34,827 nt of DNA from Hominifimenecus microfluidus. GTDB lineage: Bacteria; Bacillota; Clostridia; Lachnospirales; Lachnospiraceae. The position numbers and the translations under genes are program-made. Where the stretch lies: the NCBI GenBank assembly GCA_020687485.1, contig JAJEQR010000038.1, positions 1 through 34,827 of the forward strand, given 5' to 3'. Under the pieces are notes generated by a model. That model did no database searches and was not told the origin of the DNA. It saw nothing but the letters and a program-made list of their open reading frames with translations. Below are positions 23,802-31,563 of the stretch, in pieces (the stretch's first letter is position 1; each line of letters opens with the position of its first letter).

Positions 23802-24164
23802 TTGCGTAAAAAGAAACTGGTAAAGAGAGTTGCAGGCATTGCTTTGACTGTTGGTGCAGTTATACTTGCCATTGTATGTGTTGGTAAAGTAAATCGCATT
23901 CAGAACGAAAAAGATATTATTGGCACATGGAAGGATGCAAATGCTGAGGAGATATTTACCTTTCAAGAAAACGGGGAACTTGCTGTGAGTAAAGATATGC
24001 CCGATTCGGGTCTATCCTGCGGTGACGCATATTATAGTTTTTCTTACTCGGATATAATCTGTGTTACACAGGGAAATAGTAGTGTAGAATTTGAGATAGA
24101 AGTAGATCAAAACGAATTGAAAATCTTCTTCATGGGACAAGAATATCTGGAATTGGAAAAGTAA
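23802..24164 (+). CDS. Small membrane-anchored protein with lipocalin-like domain
   Basis: This 120-residue protein starts with TTG at 23802 after AGAGGTAATAGAAA. A basic N-terminus and one membrane segment (about 10-27, GIALTVGAVILAIVCVG) are followed by an external domain of about 85 residues. That domain begins DIIGTWKDANAEEIFTFQENGEL, resembling the GTW start of small lipocalin-like beta-barrel domains. It follows the permease by 42 bp and is probably the last gene of the operon. It may assist the transporter; no family is claimed. Confidence 0.65.
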   Translation: MRKKKLVKRVAGIALTVGAVILAIVCVGKVNRIQNEKDIIGTWKDANAEEIFTFQENGELAVSKDMPDSGLSCGDAYYSFSYSDIICVTQGNSSVEFEIEVDQNELKIFFMGQEYLELEK

Positions 24165-24189
24165 TGATTACAAATAAAAGAAAACCATT

Positions 24190-24226
24190 GAGCCGATAAT
24201 TCGCATCCTTTGCGGACTAACGGCTC
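24190..24226 (+). terminator. Hairpin near the right end of the nested element
   Basis: GAGCCG pairs with CGGCTC, with an inner CGCA/TGCG pairing. It could end the transporter operon and shield the attachment region. There is no gene between 24165 and the element end. Confidence 0.5.
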
Positions 24227-24280
24227 TGCATATATTTTGAACGCTATTTTCAGAAACATTGTGTTTTGCAGAAAAGCCCC

Positions 24281-24286
24281 TTGACA
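24281..24286 (+). promoter_or_regulatory. -35 half of a junction promoter, right end of the nested element
   Basis: TTGACA in CCCCTTGACAAATT, the same context as at the right end of the outer element (34636). In the integrated state no -10 lies 17 bp downstream. On circularisation it pairs with TAATAT at 4457-4462. Confidence 0.55.
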
Positions 24287-24295
24287 AATTCCATC

Positions 24296-24299
24296 TCAA
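24296..24299. other. Right attachment junction of the nested element
   Basis: TCAA matches 4449-4452. Outer recombinase coding sequence resumes with AAG CAA ATG at 24300, codon 35 of the restored gene. Confidence 0.7.
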
Positions 24300-26120
24300 A
24301 AGCAAATGCTTGAAGATTATGCTATGAAACATGGTTTTACGAATCTTGTTCATTTTACCGATGATGGTTGGAGTGGAGCGACCTTTGACAGACCTTCATG
24401 GAACAGACTTGTTGAAGGTGTTAAAAACGGAGAAATCACTGCCTGTATCTGCAAAGATATGTCCAGAATCGGCAGAGATCATCTGCAAGTAGGTTTTTTC
24501 ACTGACATTCTGTTTAGAGAAAAGGAAGTTCGATTTATAGCAATCAATAATGGTATTGACAGTGACCGTCAAGAAACCAGTGAGTTTGCCCCTTTTCTGA
24601 ATATCATGAATGAGTGGTTTGTCAGGGACACAAGTAAGAAAATTAAAGCTGTACTGAAATCCAGAGGTTCTTCCGGCAACGCTCATACAAGTAATATTCC
24701 ACCATACGGCTATTTGAAAGACCCCGAAAACCCCGACCATTGGATTATTGATGAAGAAGCTGCTGAAGTAGTCCGCAGAATTTATCGCATGACTATTGAG
24801 GGAAAAGGACCTTATCAGATAGCAAGAGAACTTTCAGAAGAAAAAATAGAAAGACCATCTTATTATCTTGGCAAAAAGGGACTTGGAAATCATGCAAGCA
24901 ACTATGACAAAGAAAATCCGTATATGTGGCGAGGAAATCAGGTTACTACTCTGATTGCCCGACCAGAGTATATCGGAAAGACTGTCAATTTCAGGACATT
25001 CAAAAATTCCTATAAGGACAAAAAGACGAAAAGGGCAGATAAGGAAGATTGGGTGGTTTTTGATGATACACAAGAGCCTATTGTCGATGAAGAAACATGG
25101 CTGCTTGCTCAAAAGTTAAGACAGAATGTAAGAAAAGCAGCTCCTATGGGCGAGCCTAATGTTCTGACCGGAAAGATTTACTGTGCTGATTGTGGTGCGC
25201 CGATGTATAATCACAGGCAGCGGAAAGGGCGAGAAAGAATATACTATACTGCCAAAGGCGAAAAAAGGACAAGTCATTCCAATCCGGCAGATTGTTATGA
25301 ATGTTCCACATATAATCTGGGTTGTCAGAGATATGACCGGCATTGTACTTGCCACCATATTTCAACAAAAGCACTTAAAAGCATCATTCTGAAAACCATA
25401 CAGGAGACTTGCCATTATGTTTCTTTGAATGAGCGGGAGTTTGTTTATTCTCTGCAAGAAGAATCGGCGATGAAAGATATTGCTGTTTCTGAAACTGTAA
25501 AAAACCGCATTGAAAGAAATCAGAAGCGAGTTCACGAACTGGATATGCTTATCAGGAAAATCTATGAAGATAATGTGATTGGAAGATTGCCGGACAGGCT
25601 TTTTCAGAGTATGCTTACTGATTATGAAAATGAGCAGAACGAGCTGAACAAGATTATTGAGACTGACACCGCTGATATGCAACGGATTATAGGCGGTCAA
25701 AATAATGTGGAGCGTTTTCTAAAGCTGGTTAAAAAGTATGAGAACATTACAGAACTTACTCCTGCCATGATAAATGAATTTATCGACAAAATTCTGGTTC
25801 ACGAGCCACAAGGAAAAGGTGCAGACCGCACCACAGAGGTGGAGATATATCTTAACTATGTCGGGCAATTTCAAGTACCTGTGGAGCAGCATGAGCCAAC
25901 AGAGGAAGAAAGGATTGCTGCTGAAAAAGAGGCGGAACGACTTCGCAGAAAACGAGAATCCAATCGTAAGTATATGAAAAAGATTCGTGAGAAATCAAAA
26001 GAATTTGCGGAGCATGAGCGTATAGCAGAAGAAAAAAGTTCTGATAGCAATGTGTGTGTTGAACAGAACGCCACAAGCAAATCAAATCGGCAAAAAGTGA
26101 AAGGAGAAAAAATAGCATGA
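24300..26120 (+). pseudogene. Large serine recombinase (TnpX-like), C-terminal part
   Basis: This continues the fragment at 4351-4452: 606 residues from Lys35, or 604 if translation began at the ATG at 24306. It contains the rest of the resolvase domain (DMSRIGRDHLQVGFFTD), a Recombinase domain (about 165-290 of the restored protein), a zinc ribbon (CADCGAPM...CYECSTYN...CTCHH), a coiled coil and a DUF4368-like region with a basic tail. It lacks the N-terminal strand and nucleophile Ser19, so it cannot cut DNA as it stands. It is similar throughout to the recombinase at 8697-10745 but lacks that protein's two terminal zinc knuckles. The stop overlaps the tnpV start (ATGA at 26117), as in Tn4451-type elements. 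Confidence 0.92.
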
Positions 26121-26500
26121 CAGAATTGAAATCACGAATCCATGACAAAAGCAACGGTCTGGACTATGTTCTTGTGGGCGATTACTATGTGCCGGACTTG
26201 AAGCTACCGGAGGAACACCGCCCTATCGGTATGTGGGGCAGACTGCACAGGACATATTTGGAGCAGTACCGCCCTACAAGGTTCTCTGCCCTCTGTTTAT
26301 CCGGCGAACTGCATACTTACCTTGCTGACCTGGACGAACAGGCAACGGAAAGATGCAGCCTTATCATTGAGCAGATGAAACAAGCCGAGGGTGTGACCGA
26401 AACCATGAAAGCAGACAATCAGATGTTGTGGGTACAGTCCATGAACTCTATTCGTAACCGAGCCGAAGAAATCATCAGACAGGAAATGATTTACTGCTGA
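26117..26500 (+). CDS. tnpV: Transposon-encoded protein TnpV (outer element)
   Basis: This 127-residue protein overlaps the recombinase stop by 4 bp. It shares with the nested element copy the motifs YVLVGDYYVPDLKLPEE, GRLHRTYLEQYRP, AEGVTE, QMLWVQSMNSIRNRAEEI and the Tyr-Cys end. TnpV is the Xis-like accessory protein of Tn4451-type elements. Here the order recombinase-tnpV is the canonical one. Confidence 0.87.
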   Translation: MTELKSRIHDKSNGLDYVLVGDYYVPDLKLPEEHRPIGMWGRLHRTYLEQYRPTRFSALCLSGELHTYLADLDEQATERCSLIIEQMKQAEGVTETMKADNQMLWVQSMNSIRNRAEEIIRQEMIYC

Positions 26501-26540
26501 TTTTATCAAGTCCAAAACCAACAAATTTATATCGTAAACG

Positions 26541-26580
26541 AAGCGACAGGTATTTCCTTATGAAGTGTCTGTCGCTTTTC
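26541..26580 (+). terminator. Terminator after tnpV
   Basis: AAGCGACAG pairs with CTGTCGCTT around a 19-nt loop and is followed by TTC. It is a moderate stem, just before a strong ribosome site for the next gene. Confidence 0.65.
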
Positions 26581-26609
26581 ATTTATCAAACTTTAAGGAG
26601 GAAAACACA

Positions 26610-26858
26610 ATGAAGATGAACCGGAATGAAATGGAAGCCCTTTATGCCTTTGGCTGTCCGAACCTGAAAGCAACTGTCGAGCGTTTGCGTATGGTAGCTG
26701 CCCTTGCACCCGATCCAGTGGCGAAGAAGCTGTTTTATATGCTTTCCGTTAAGCTGAGTGCTGAAGGTGTTGAAAGGTGGTATCGCTGCTTTTACTGCAA
26801 GCTGCGTGTGTTGAAAAACCATAGGGAGGGCTGCTATGGCGAGACTTACGAAGATTGA
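26610..26858 (+). CDS. Small conserved mobile-element protein, function unknown
   Basis: This 82-residue protein starts at the ATG at 26610 with AAGGAGG 8 bp upstream; the in-frame start at 26565 lies inside the terminator. The sequence begins MNRNEMEALYAFGCPNLKATVERLRMVAALA and contains a WYRCFYCKLR segment. I recall similar small proteins in other clostridial elements but know no function for them. It overlaps the next gene by 23 bp, and the two are probably co-translated. Confidence 0.6.
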   Translation: MKMNRNEMEALYAFGCPNLKATVERLRMVAALAPDPVAKKLFYMLSVKLSAEGVERWYRCFYCKLRVLKNHREGCYGETYED

Positions 26859-27144
26859 GAAAGAAACAATCGTTCTCTTTAATGAGGGCGAGGACAAGGC
26901 AAATATCTACACCCACAACGCCGGATTGAAAAAGAGGTTGGCTGCTTTTGCTAAGAAGTACCCTGACCTTTGCAGACTGGAAAAATCCAATGTTCAAGGC
27001 GGTGTTTCTTATGAGCTGGCAAAGTCCCGTCTGTCTATCCGCTTCCTGCCGCCTTACAGTGAGGAACGCAGACAGAAAGCCAGCGAATATGCGAAAAAGC
27101 ATGGGCTGAACAGCCAGCAGGGACAATGTGATAATCAGGGCTGA
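26836..27144 (+). CDS. Small conserved mobile-element protein, function unknown
   Basis: This 102-residue protein starts at the ATG at 26836 with AGGGAGGGC upstream. It reads MARLTKIEKETIVLFNEGEDKANIYTHNAGLKKRLAAFAKKYPD, followed by a GGVSYELAKSRLSIRFLPPYSEERRQKA segment, and has a basic and polar composition. Proteins of this pattern recur in clostridial transposons and carry unreliable names in databases; I give none. A DNA-related or anti-restriction role is possible but unsupported. A hairpin terminator follows. Confidence 0.65.
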   Translation: MARLTKIEKETIVLFNEGEDKANIYTHNAGLKKRLAAFAKKYPDLCRLEKSNVQGGVSYELAKSRLSIRFLPPYSEERRQKASEYAKKHGLNSQQGQCDNQG

Positions 27145-27153
27145 TATGCGGTT

Positions 27154-27181
27154 AAAATGTCAGGTGCAGACCTGATGTTTT
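27154..27181 (+). terminator. Terminator after the small-gene pair
   Basis: TCAGGT (27160-27165) pairs with ACCTGA (27170-27175) around GCAG, extended by AAAA and TTTT arms. Confidence 0.65.
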
Positions 27182-27189
27182 GACCGTTG

Positions 27190-27250
27190 CCTATCGTCTG
27201 CAAGGAAAGTATCGGGGACTATGGATTTTGCAGAAATGTGCGTTACAAGG
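27190..27250. repeat. Direct repeat B, copy 1
   Basis: About 60 bp including AGTATCGGGGACTATGGATT, repeated with few changes at 28094-28153. Each copy lies upstream of one cargo gene (27390 and 28246). Its function is unknown; it looks like a scar or recombination handle. Confidence 0.8.
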
Positions 27251-27283
27251 CTTGAACAGGAACTCTGCACACAAAATTTTTTC

Positions 27284-27312
27284 TTCCATTCTTTAAGTTG
27301 ATGAAGTATAAT
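27284..27312 (+). promoter_or_regulatory. Repeated cargo promoter, copy 1
   Basis: TTCCAT, 17 bp, TATAAT. The same block, with GTTGATGAAG before the -10, occurs at 30677-30705 and 31499-31527, each time before a cargo gene. The -35 match is weak; the -10 is perfect. Confidence 0.6.
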
Positions 27313-27389
27313 AAAATATGAAAAATTGAGGTTTTTAATGCTCGATTTCAAACAATCATTTTTATATATCTGGGACTATGGAGGGCAAA

Positions 27390-27959
27390 ATGAATGATTT
27401 TTTACGAATGTGTTTTAATATAATTACACAAATAGGTCCCTATTTAGTTGTACTTCTTCTTTTGAAATATCTTGTAAATCTTCAACAAAAGAGAGCTAAA
27501 GAACGAGAGGAAGAACAGAAAAAGGGAATAATTAGAACGCATTATACAATAAAAACAGAGAAATTCCTTGTCGTGGCATTTATCGTAGGTACAATATTTT
27601 TTGCTTGTTGTACGGCTATGAGTCTTAGGGAAAAAGAAGATATGTTTGTCATTTGTATATTTGGAATATTTTTTTTAGTAGGCATAAGCGGAATAGTCAA
27701 TATGGTAATGTGGAAACTGGAAGTGAACGGAGATGAAATCACATGGCGGTCAACTTTTGGAAAAAAGAGAACTTTTCGTTTTGGGGATATTACCTACTGC
27801 GAGAGAAAAAAAGGTTCTGTGCGTGTATATGTAAATGGGGAAAAGCTATTTACCATTGATAGTAATATCGATAAAGAAGAATTTATGGAAGATATAGAGA
27901 GAAGAAGAATCCCTGTAAAATCTTACTGGACAAATCAGCATAAGAAGAATCGTAAATGA
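27390..27959 (+). CDS. Membrane protein with PH-like cytoplasmic domain (cargo)
   Basis: The ATG at 27390 follows GGAGGG; the ATG at 27378 overlaps that site. The 189-residue product has an N-terminal hydrophobic segment (about 12-28, IGPYLVVLLLLKYLV), a charged loop (KREREEEQKK type) and two more membrane segments at about 55-75 and 85-110. The C-terminal 75 residues (LEVNGDEITWRSTFGKKRTFRFGDITYCERKKGSVRVYVNGEKLFTID) are beta-rich with the look of a bacterial PH/DUF6560-type domain. Its function is unknown. It stands alone between direct repeats B (upstream) and A (downstream), so it looks like an exchangeable cassette; low GC compared with the backbone supports recent gain. Confidence 0.65.
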   Translation: MNDFLRMCFNIITQIGPYLVVLLLLKYLVNLQQKRAKEREEEQKKGIIRTHYTIKTEKFLVVAFIVGTIFFACCTAMSLREKEDMFVICIFGIFFLVGISGIVNMVMWKLEVNGDEITWRSTFGKKRTFRFGDITYCERKKGSVRVYVNGEKLFTIDSNIDKEEFMEDIERRRIPVKSYWTNQHKKNRK

Positions 27960-27988
27960 CATAGATTTTATAACAGTACGATGTTAGA

Positions 27989-28065
27989 CAACTGAATATG
28001 ACCGTCAAAGTCGGATGAAGAAACCGATGTATTGAGCGTAAAGCGATCATGCGTCGGTTTTTCTT
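27989..28065. repeat. Direct repeat A, copy 1, containing a terminator
   Basis: 77 bp, matching 29020-29096 with only about two differences. It begins CAACTGAATATGACCGTCAA and ends with an AAACCGA/TCGGTTT hairpin followed by TTTTC. One copy follows each of the cargo genes 27390 and 28246. Confidence 0.88.
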
Positions 28066-28093
28066 ATTTCATGAGCTGACAGAATTCCGACTG

Positions 28094-28153
28094 TATATCG
28101 CCTGTGAGGAAAGTATCGGAGACTATGGATTTTGCGGAAATGTGCGTTATAGG
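28094..28153. repeat. Direct repeat B, copy 2
   Basis: Matches 27190-27250 (GGAAAGTATCGGAGACTATG, then TGCGGAAATGTGCGTTA). It lies between repeat A copy 1 and the second cargo gene. Confidence 0.8.
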
Positions 28154-28183
28154 TAAGTAAAAAACTACTTGATAGAGCGTGAA

Positions 28184-28212
28184 TTGAATTGTTCATATCG
28201 GTATGATATAAT
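28184..28212 (+). promoter_or_regulatory. Promoter of the second cargo gene
   Basis: TTGAAT, exactly 17 bp, TATAAT, 33 bp before the ATG at 28246. It differs from the repeated cargo promoter, so this cassette brought its own. Confidence 0.75.
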
Positions 28213-28245
28213 TTACTGAAATGAAGCAAGAAGGTGGACTTTTGT

Positions 28246-28995
28246 ATGAAAAAATTTTTGAAAATATTGCTAATCATTGTAGGAATAGTTTTTTTGATTT
28301 TTGCAGCGCTGATATGTATTGGACTGTTTGTTGATTATGATGACCATATTGAAAATGGTCGTTATACTTATGTTCCGGAAGATGACAATAAAGACAATGC
28401 ATATGTCGAATTCAATTTGAGTGATTACGATAAAAAGGATTCTGAACTCATATATTATAGTTCTGTCGAAGAAGCTATTTTGAATTCTCCTTTGAATGCT
28501 GAAAATGAAGAATTTTCTGTTCCAGAAGATTTTCTTAATCATGTTGATGAAATATTGCATATATGGAATGGCAAACAGTATGATACTATTTTCTATCGGG
28601 CAGGAAGTGATAACGATCCCGTTCAAGGTTTTGTGATTGCACGCTGCAAAAAAAAGATAGAAAATGAAAGTACACAATATGCGTTTGTAAATGCTACACC
28701 AGCTACCACTACACCAGATACCACTTATGGGGGAGACTTCAAAAAATTTATCCATTTATCTTTAACAATAAGTGATATTCAACAAGACTTAAATCCAAAT
28801 TATCCGGATACCAGATTCGTTTTTGGCTATGCACATGATAAAGAAATTTACTCATTAGAAGTAGAAGGTCAAAAGCCAGATGGGATTATAGAATATGAAG
28901 AATATGGTAGAACGATGTATATGTGGTATTATAACGATTTGAAAAGCAATAAAAGAGGCGATTGTCTGAGCTACTCAGTAGATGTGCCAGAGTAA
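28246..28995 (+). CDS. Single-pass exported protein, unknown function (cargo)
   Basis: The ATG at 28246 has AGAAGGTGG 8 bp upstream; the GTG at 28234 is less likely. The 249-residue product has a membrane segment at about residues 5-25 (FLKILLIIVGIVFLIFAALICIGLF) and then a large external domain. That domain is acidic and Tyr/Asn-rich (ENGRYTYVPEDDNKDN, FYRAGSDNDPVQGFVIARCKKK, SLEVEGQKPDGIIEYEEYGRTMYMWYY). I do not recognise the family. The mixed beta pattern and solitary position between repeats resemble predicted immunity or envelope-stress proteins, but there is no direct evidence. It is AT-rich compared with the recombinase and relaxase genes. Confidence 0.65.
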   Translation: MKKFLKILLIIVGIVFLIFAALICIGLFVDYDDHIENGRYTYVPEDDNKDNAYVEFNLSDYDKKDSELIYYSSVEEAILNSPLNAENEEFSVPEDFLNHVDEILHIWNGKQYDTIFYRAGSDNDPVQGFVIARCKKKIENESTQYAFVNATPATTTPDTTYGGDFKKFIHLSLTISDIQQDLNPNYPDTRFVFGYAHDKEIYSLEVEGQKPDGIIEYEEYGRTMYMWYYNDLKSNKRGDCLSYSVDVPE

Positions 28996-29380
28996 TTTTT
29001 TAAATTGGCTAATCTGCCACAACTGAATATGACCGTCAAGGTCAGATGAAGAAACCGATGTATTGAGCGTAAAGCGATCATGCGTCGGTTTTTCTTTTTG
29101 CAAAATAGTCCGGTGGACTGTTTTGTAAAACCGAAGGAACTGACAGAGCTTGGGACGGGGCGAAGTCAGTTTGTTCGGGCGGGAGTACAGAGGGTGCAAC
29201 CCTTTGTGCATGGGTACAGGGAATGCAATATCCCTGTGCAGGTCAAGGGCGGCAGCCTTGCCCAGTTAAGTGGCGTTTCGCCACTTAGTACTGGGTATTA
29301 CTTGACGCAGAAAGCCGCAAGGAATCAGCTTCGCTGCCCTTCTCCCCTGTCGGGGAAATCAAAAAGAAGGAGGAACTCAT
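28996..29380. other. Relaxase leader with candidate oriT of the outer element
   Basis: This 385-bp stretch has no convincing gene. It contains repeat A copy 2 (29020-29096) and ACAGGGA/TCCCTGT arms (about 29216-29237). It also contains a long hairpin at 29261-29295 (CCCAGT + TAAGTGGCG, loop TTT, CGCCACTTA + 2-nt bulge + ACTGGG). The GTG start of the MobV relaxase lies 85 bp after the hairpin. Mobilization origins of this family usually sit here; no known nic consensus is recognised, so the site is a candidate only. Confidence 0.55.
29020..29096. repeat. Direct repeat A, copy 2, containing a terminator
   Basis: A 77-bp copy of 27989-28065 downstream of the second cargo gene. The AAACCGA/TCGGTTT hairpin and T run can end transcription from the cargo before the relaxase leader. 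Confidence 0.88.
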
Positions 29381-30613
29381 GTGAAATTAACAAGGCACAA
29401 TGGACGAGCCGGAAAGAATGGCGTTTATAATCCGAAGCACAATGACCGCAGTTTTGACATTGCCAACAGCGAACACATTGACGAAGAACGAGCCAAACAA
29501 AATCTCTATTGGGACTGTTACAATGGCTTCCGCAATTTCAAAAATCCCGAAAAGGAAAATGAGCTGTCTGCCACTTTTGAAGATGTGGAACAGCTTTTTT
29601 ATCGTCAGCGGTATCGTGATTTTGTGACCGGACAGAACGAAAGAAATGTGAAGAACCGACACCCTGAAAGAAATAAGGAAACCGGAGATTTGCTCAAAAG
29701 CAAAAAGACCTGCCCAGAGGAAACGGTCTATCAGATTGGAACGCTTGATAATCATGTTCCACCAGAACTGCTCATTGAGATCGTCACAGAATTTATGGAA
29801 ATCGTAAATGAGCGTTTCGGCTCTCATGTCCATATCCTGAATTGGGCACTGCACTTGGATGAAAGCACCCCTCATATTCACGAGCGTCATGTGTTCGACT
29901 GTGAAAATCAATATGGGGAGATTGCCCCACAACAGGAAAAGGCTTTGGAAGCACTGGGGTTTGAACTGCCAGAACCGGAGAAGCCTGTCGGAAGAAAAAA
30001 TAACCGCAAGATGACTTTCGATTCAGCCTGCCGAGTGCTGTTGTTTGATGTGGCGAAAAAGCATGGCTTACAACTGGAAGAAGAACCGGAATATGGTGGT
30101 CGTGCTTATCTGGAAAAACAGGACTATATTCTTTTCAAGCAAAAGGAGCAACTGGCAGCACAGGAGCAAAAGTTGGAAGAACTCACGATGAAGATTGAAG
30201 ATGTGGAAGCTCTGGTGGACGAGGTTGCCGATATTGCCTATGACAAGGCGGTTGAGGTCGTTGCTGATACTGTAAAACTGGAAACGCACAAGGAGGATAT
30301 TAAGCTGGTGGAGCAGTCTAAAGCGTGGGTTCTCTCCCCTGAGCGTAAGGCTTCAAAGAAAGAAGTTGAGTATGCAGTGAAACGATTGGATGGCGTGATT
30401 GCCAGAATCACAAACGCTATGAAATCAACCATTCAGAAAATCCAAACCACGCTGATGAAACCGGAGGTCAAAAAAGCCGGAACGGAGCAAATCAAGAAGA
30501 AAGCCAAAAATTCTATTATAGAGCAGTTGAGCCGCAAAAAGAAAGAAATTGCAGAGCGTGAAGTCAGCCGGACGGATCAGGCAAAAAGCAAAAAACAGGA
30601 TATGGAACTCTAA
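29381..30613 (+). CDS. MobV (Pre/Mob, TnpZ-like) relaxase
   Basis: This 410-residue protein is taken from the GTG at 29381, with AGAAGGAGG 7 bp upstream; the overlapping ATG at 29379 runs straight into TGA. The relaxase domain covers about residues 1-210: RHNGRAGKNGVYNPKHNDR at the N-terminus, and HILNWALHLDESTPHIHERHVF at about 150-170 with the His-x-Asp-Glu...Pro-His-x-His signature of MobV metal binding. The C-terminal half is coiled coil (LFKQKEQLAAQEQKLEELTMKIE) and a basic helical tail. Tn4451 carries a MobV relaxase (TnpZ) at a similar place. It would act on an oriT in the preceding leader and use the conjugation channel of a co-resident ICE. The gene is followed by repeat C. Confidence 0.87.
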   Translation: MKLTRHNGRAGKNGVYNPKHNDRSFDIANSEHIDEERAKQNLYWDCYNGFRNFKNPEKENELSATFEDVEQLFYRQRYRDFVTGQNERNVKNRHPERNKETGDLLKSKKTCPEETVYQIGTLDNHVPPELLIEIVTEFMEIVNERFGSHVHILNWALHLDESTPHIHERHVFDCENQYGEIAPQQEKALEALGFELPEPEKPVGRKNNRKMTFDSACRVLLFDVAKKHGLQLEEEPEYGGRAYLEKQDYILFKQKEQLAAQEQKLEELTMKIEDVEALVDEVADIAYDKAVEVVADTVKLETHKEDIKLVEQSKAWVLSPERKASKKEVEYAVKRLDGVIARITNAMKSTIQKIQTTLMKPEVKKAGTEQIKKKAKNSIIEQLSRKKKEIAEREVSRTDQAKSKKQDMEL

Positions 30614-30710
30614 AGCACTTGCTGTTTTCACTTTGAAAATGACAGGTGCTTTTGCTTTAGGGAGTAAGAAAATATCTTCCATTCTTTAGGTTGATGAAGT
30701 ATAATGATAG
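30604..30710. repeat. Direct repeat C, copy 1 (terminator + promoter)
   Basis: It starts at the relaxase stop (GGAACTCTAA). It contains a hairpin pairing AGCAC...CTG...TTTTC with GAAAA...CAG...GTGCT, then the block TTCCATTCTTTAGGTTGATG and TATAAT. Near-copies lie at 31422-31528 and, without the promoter, at 32157-32215. Confidence 0.85.
30677..30705 (+). promoter_or_regulatory. Repeated cargo promoter, copy 2
   Basis: TTCCAT, 17 bp, TATAAT, in front of the lipoprotein gene at 30781. Confidence 0.6.
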
Positions 30711-30780
30711 TAAGAAATTTTTTGTAATGACCTTAATCCAATAAGTGATTTTGCAATTATTCAGTAAAGGATGTAATTAT

Positions 30781-31290
30781 ATGAAAAAAGTATTGTTGCT
30801 TTCCAGTGTGATTATTATACTCGGTTTAACAGGCTGCTCTAACAAATATTTCAATGACTGGTTTAGCTCTGAACAAAATGAAACGGATAAGATGTGTCAA
30901 CAAATTATCGAGGCATGTAAGCAACAGGATTCAGAGAAACTCAAATCTCTATTTTCCGAAGAAAGCAAAAAGAACATTGAGAATTTAGACACTGAAATCT
31001 CTGCTTTTTTCGATTATATTGAGGGCAGTATCCAAAGTTTTGAGGGCGATTGTGCATCATCAAGTGAAAGCAACTATGGTAAAAGGAAAACGGAATTGGA
31101 TGGTATGTATCTCATATTGACAGAGAAGGAACGGTATTGTATGAATTTTTATATGTATAGTGAGGATGATGAAAATGCTCAAAATGTGGGGATATATAAA
31201 ATTGAAATTGCATTGGAGAGCGAAGTGGCTGAGGATAATTTTATATGGGATAATCCCCCAAACGGTATTTTTGTTGGAGGACAAAATTGA
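30781..31290 (+). CDS. Lipoprotein, DUF5104-like (cargo)
   Basis: The ATG at 30781 has AAAGGATG about 7 bp upstream. The 169-residue product has a lipoprotein signal peptide, MKKVLLLSSVIIILGLTGC, with lipobox LTGC and lipidated Cys19. The mature part (TDKMCQQIIEACKQQDSEKLKSLFSEESKKNIENLDTEISAFFDYIEG) resembles DUF5104 lipoproteins: a helical start, then a beta half with YLILTEKERYCMNFYMY. It is attached to the outer face of the membrane; function is unknown. It sits alone between repeat C copy 1 and repeats D/C, with its own promoter. Confidence 0.7.
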   Translation: MKKVLLLSSVIIILGLTGCSNKYFNDWFSSEQNETDKMCQQIIEACKQQDSEKLKSLFSEESKKNIENLDTEISAFFDYIEGSIQSFEGDCASSSESNYGKRKTELDGMYLILTEKERYCMNFYMYSEDDENAQNVGIYKIEIALESEVAEDNFIWDNPPNGIFVGGQN

Positions 31291-31348
31291 TTTTTGTTAT
31301 GAGAGAACATTAAAGTATAAATTTCGGATGGTATAAGAAAAACTGACT

Positions 31349-31421
31349 ACAATTAAATCTTCACAGCTTTACTAAGCAGGAAATCTGAAAAGTTCTCCTG
31401 CTTTTTTGCACTCAAAATAGA
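31349..31421. repeat. Direct repeat D, copy 1, containing a terminator
   Basis: It begins ACAATTAAATCTTCACAGCT and holds AAGCAGGA...TCCTGCTTTTTT, a terminator. It is repeated at 32083-32156, each time downstream of a cargo gene and directly followed by repeat C. Confidence 0.85.
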
Positions 31422-31528
31422 ATGTGGAACTCTAAGACACTTGCTGTCTTCGTTTTGAAAATGACAGGTGCTTTTGCTTTGGGAGGCAAGAAAAAATCTT
31501 CCATTCTTTAGGTTGATGAAGTATAATG
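31422..31528. repeat. Direct repeat C, copy 2 (terminator + promoter)
   Basis: It repeats the tail of the relaxase gene (GGAACTCTAA) although no relaxase gene is present here, then the hairpin and the TTCCAT-17-TATAAT promoter (31499-31527). The copied coding tail suggests duplication of the site during cargo insertion. Confidence 0.85.
31499..31527 (+). promoter_or_regulatory. Repeated cargo promoter, copy 3
   Basis: TTCCAT, 17 bp, TATAAT, 36 bp before the ATG at 31564. Confidence 0.6.
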
Positions 31529-31563
31529 TAAGCAACAAACTTGAAGTTTAAGGGGATGATATT

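Larger units (their letters stand above)
4453..24299. mobile_element. Nested mobilizable element (MobQ relaxase, ParMR, ABC/TCS cargo) inside the recombinase gene
   Basis: The recombinase gene of the outer element is split after codon 34 and continues in frame 19.8 kb later. TCAA is shared by both junctions (4449-4452 and 24296-24299), so the end positions are uncertain by 4 bp. The insert holds tnpV, tnpW with its own serine recombinase (8697-10745), primase/helicase, parM/parR-like genes, oriT and a MobA/MobL relaxase, followed by sigma-factor and ABC-transporter cargo. Its ends resemble those of the outer element: GATGTAATATG versus GATGTGATATT on the left, and CCCCTTGACAAA on both right ends. 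This points to a related recombinase. Confidence 0.88.

Noticed and set aside
4453-24299. Split recombinase explained by a group II intron or an IS
   Set aside because: No reverse transcriptase, no IS transposase and no terminal inverted repeats; the insert carries a full mobilizable-element gene set.
24306-26120. Annotating the ATG at 24306 as an intact 604-residue recombinase
   Set aside because: It lacks the first catalytic strand and the nucleophilic serine, which are encoded at 4351-4452.
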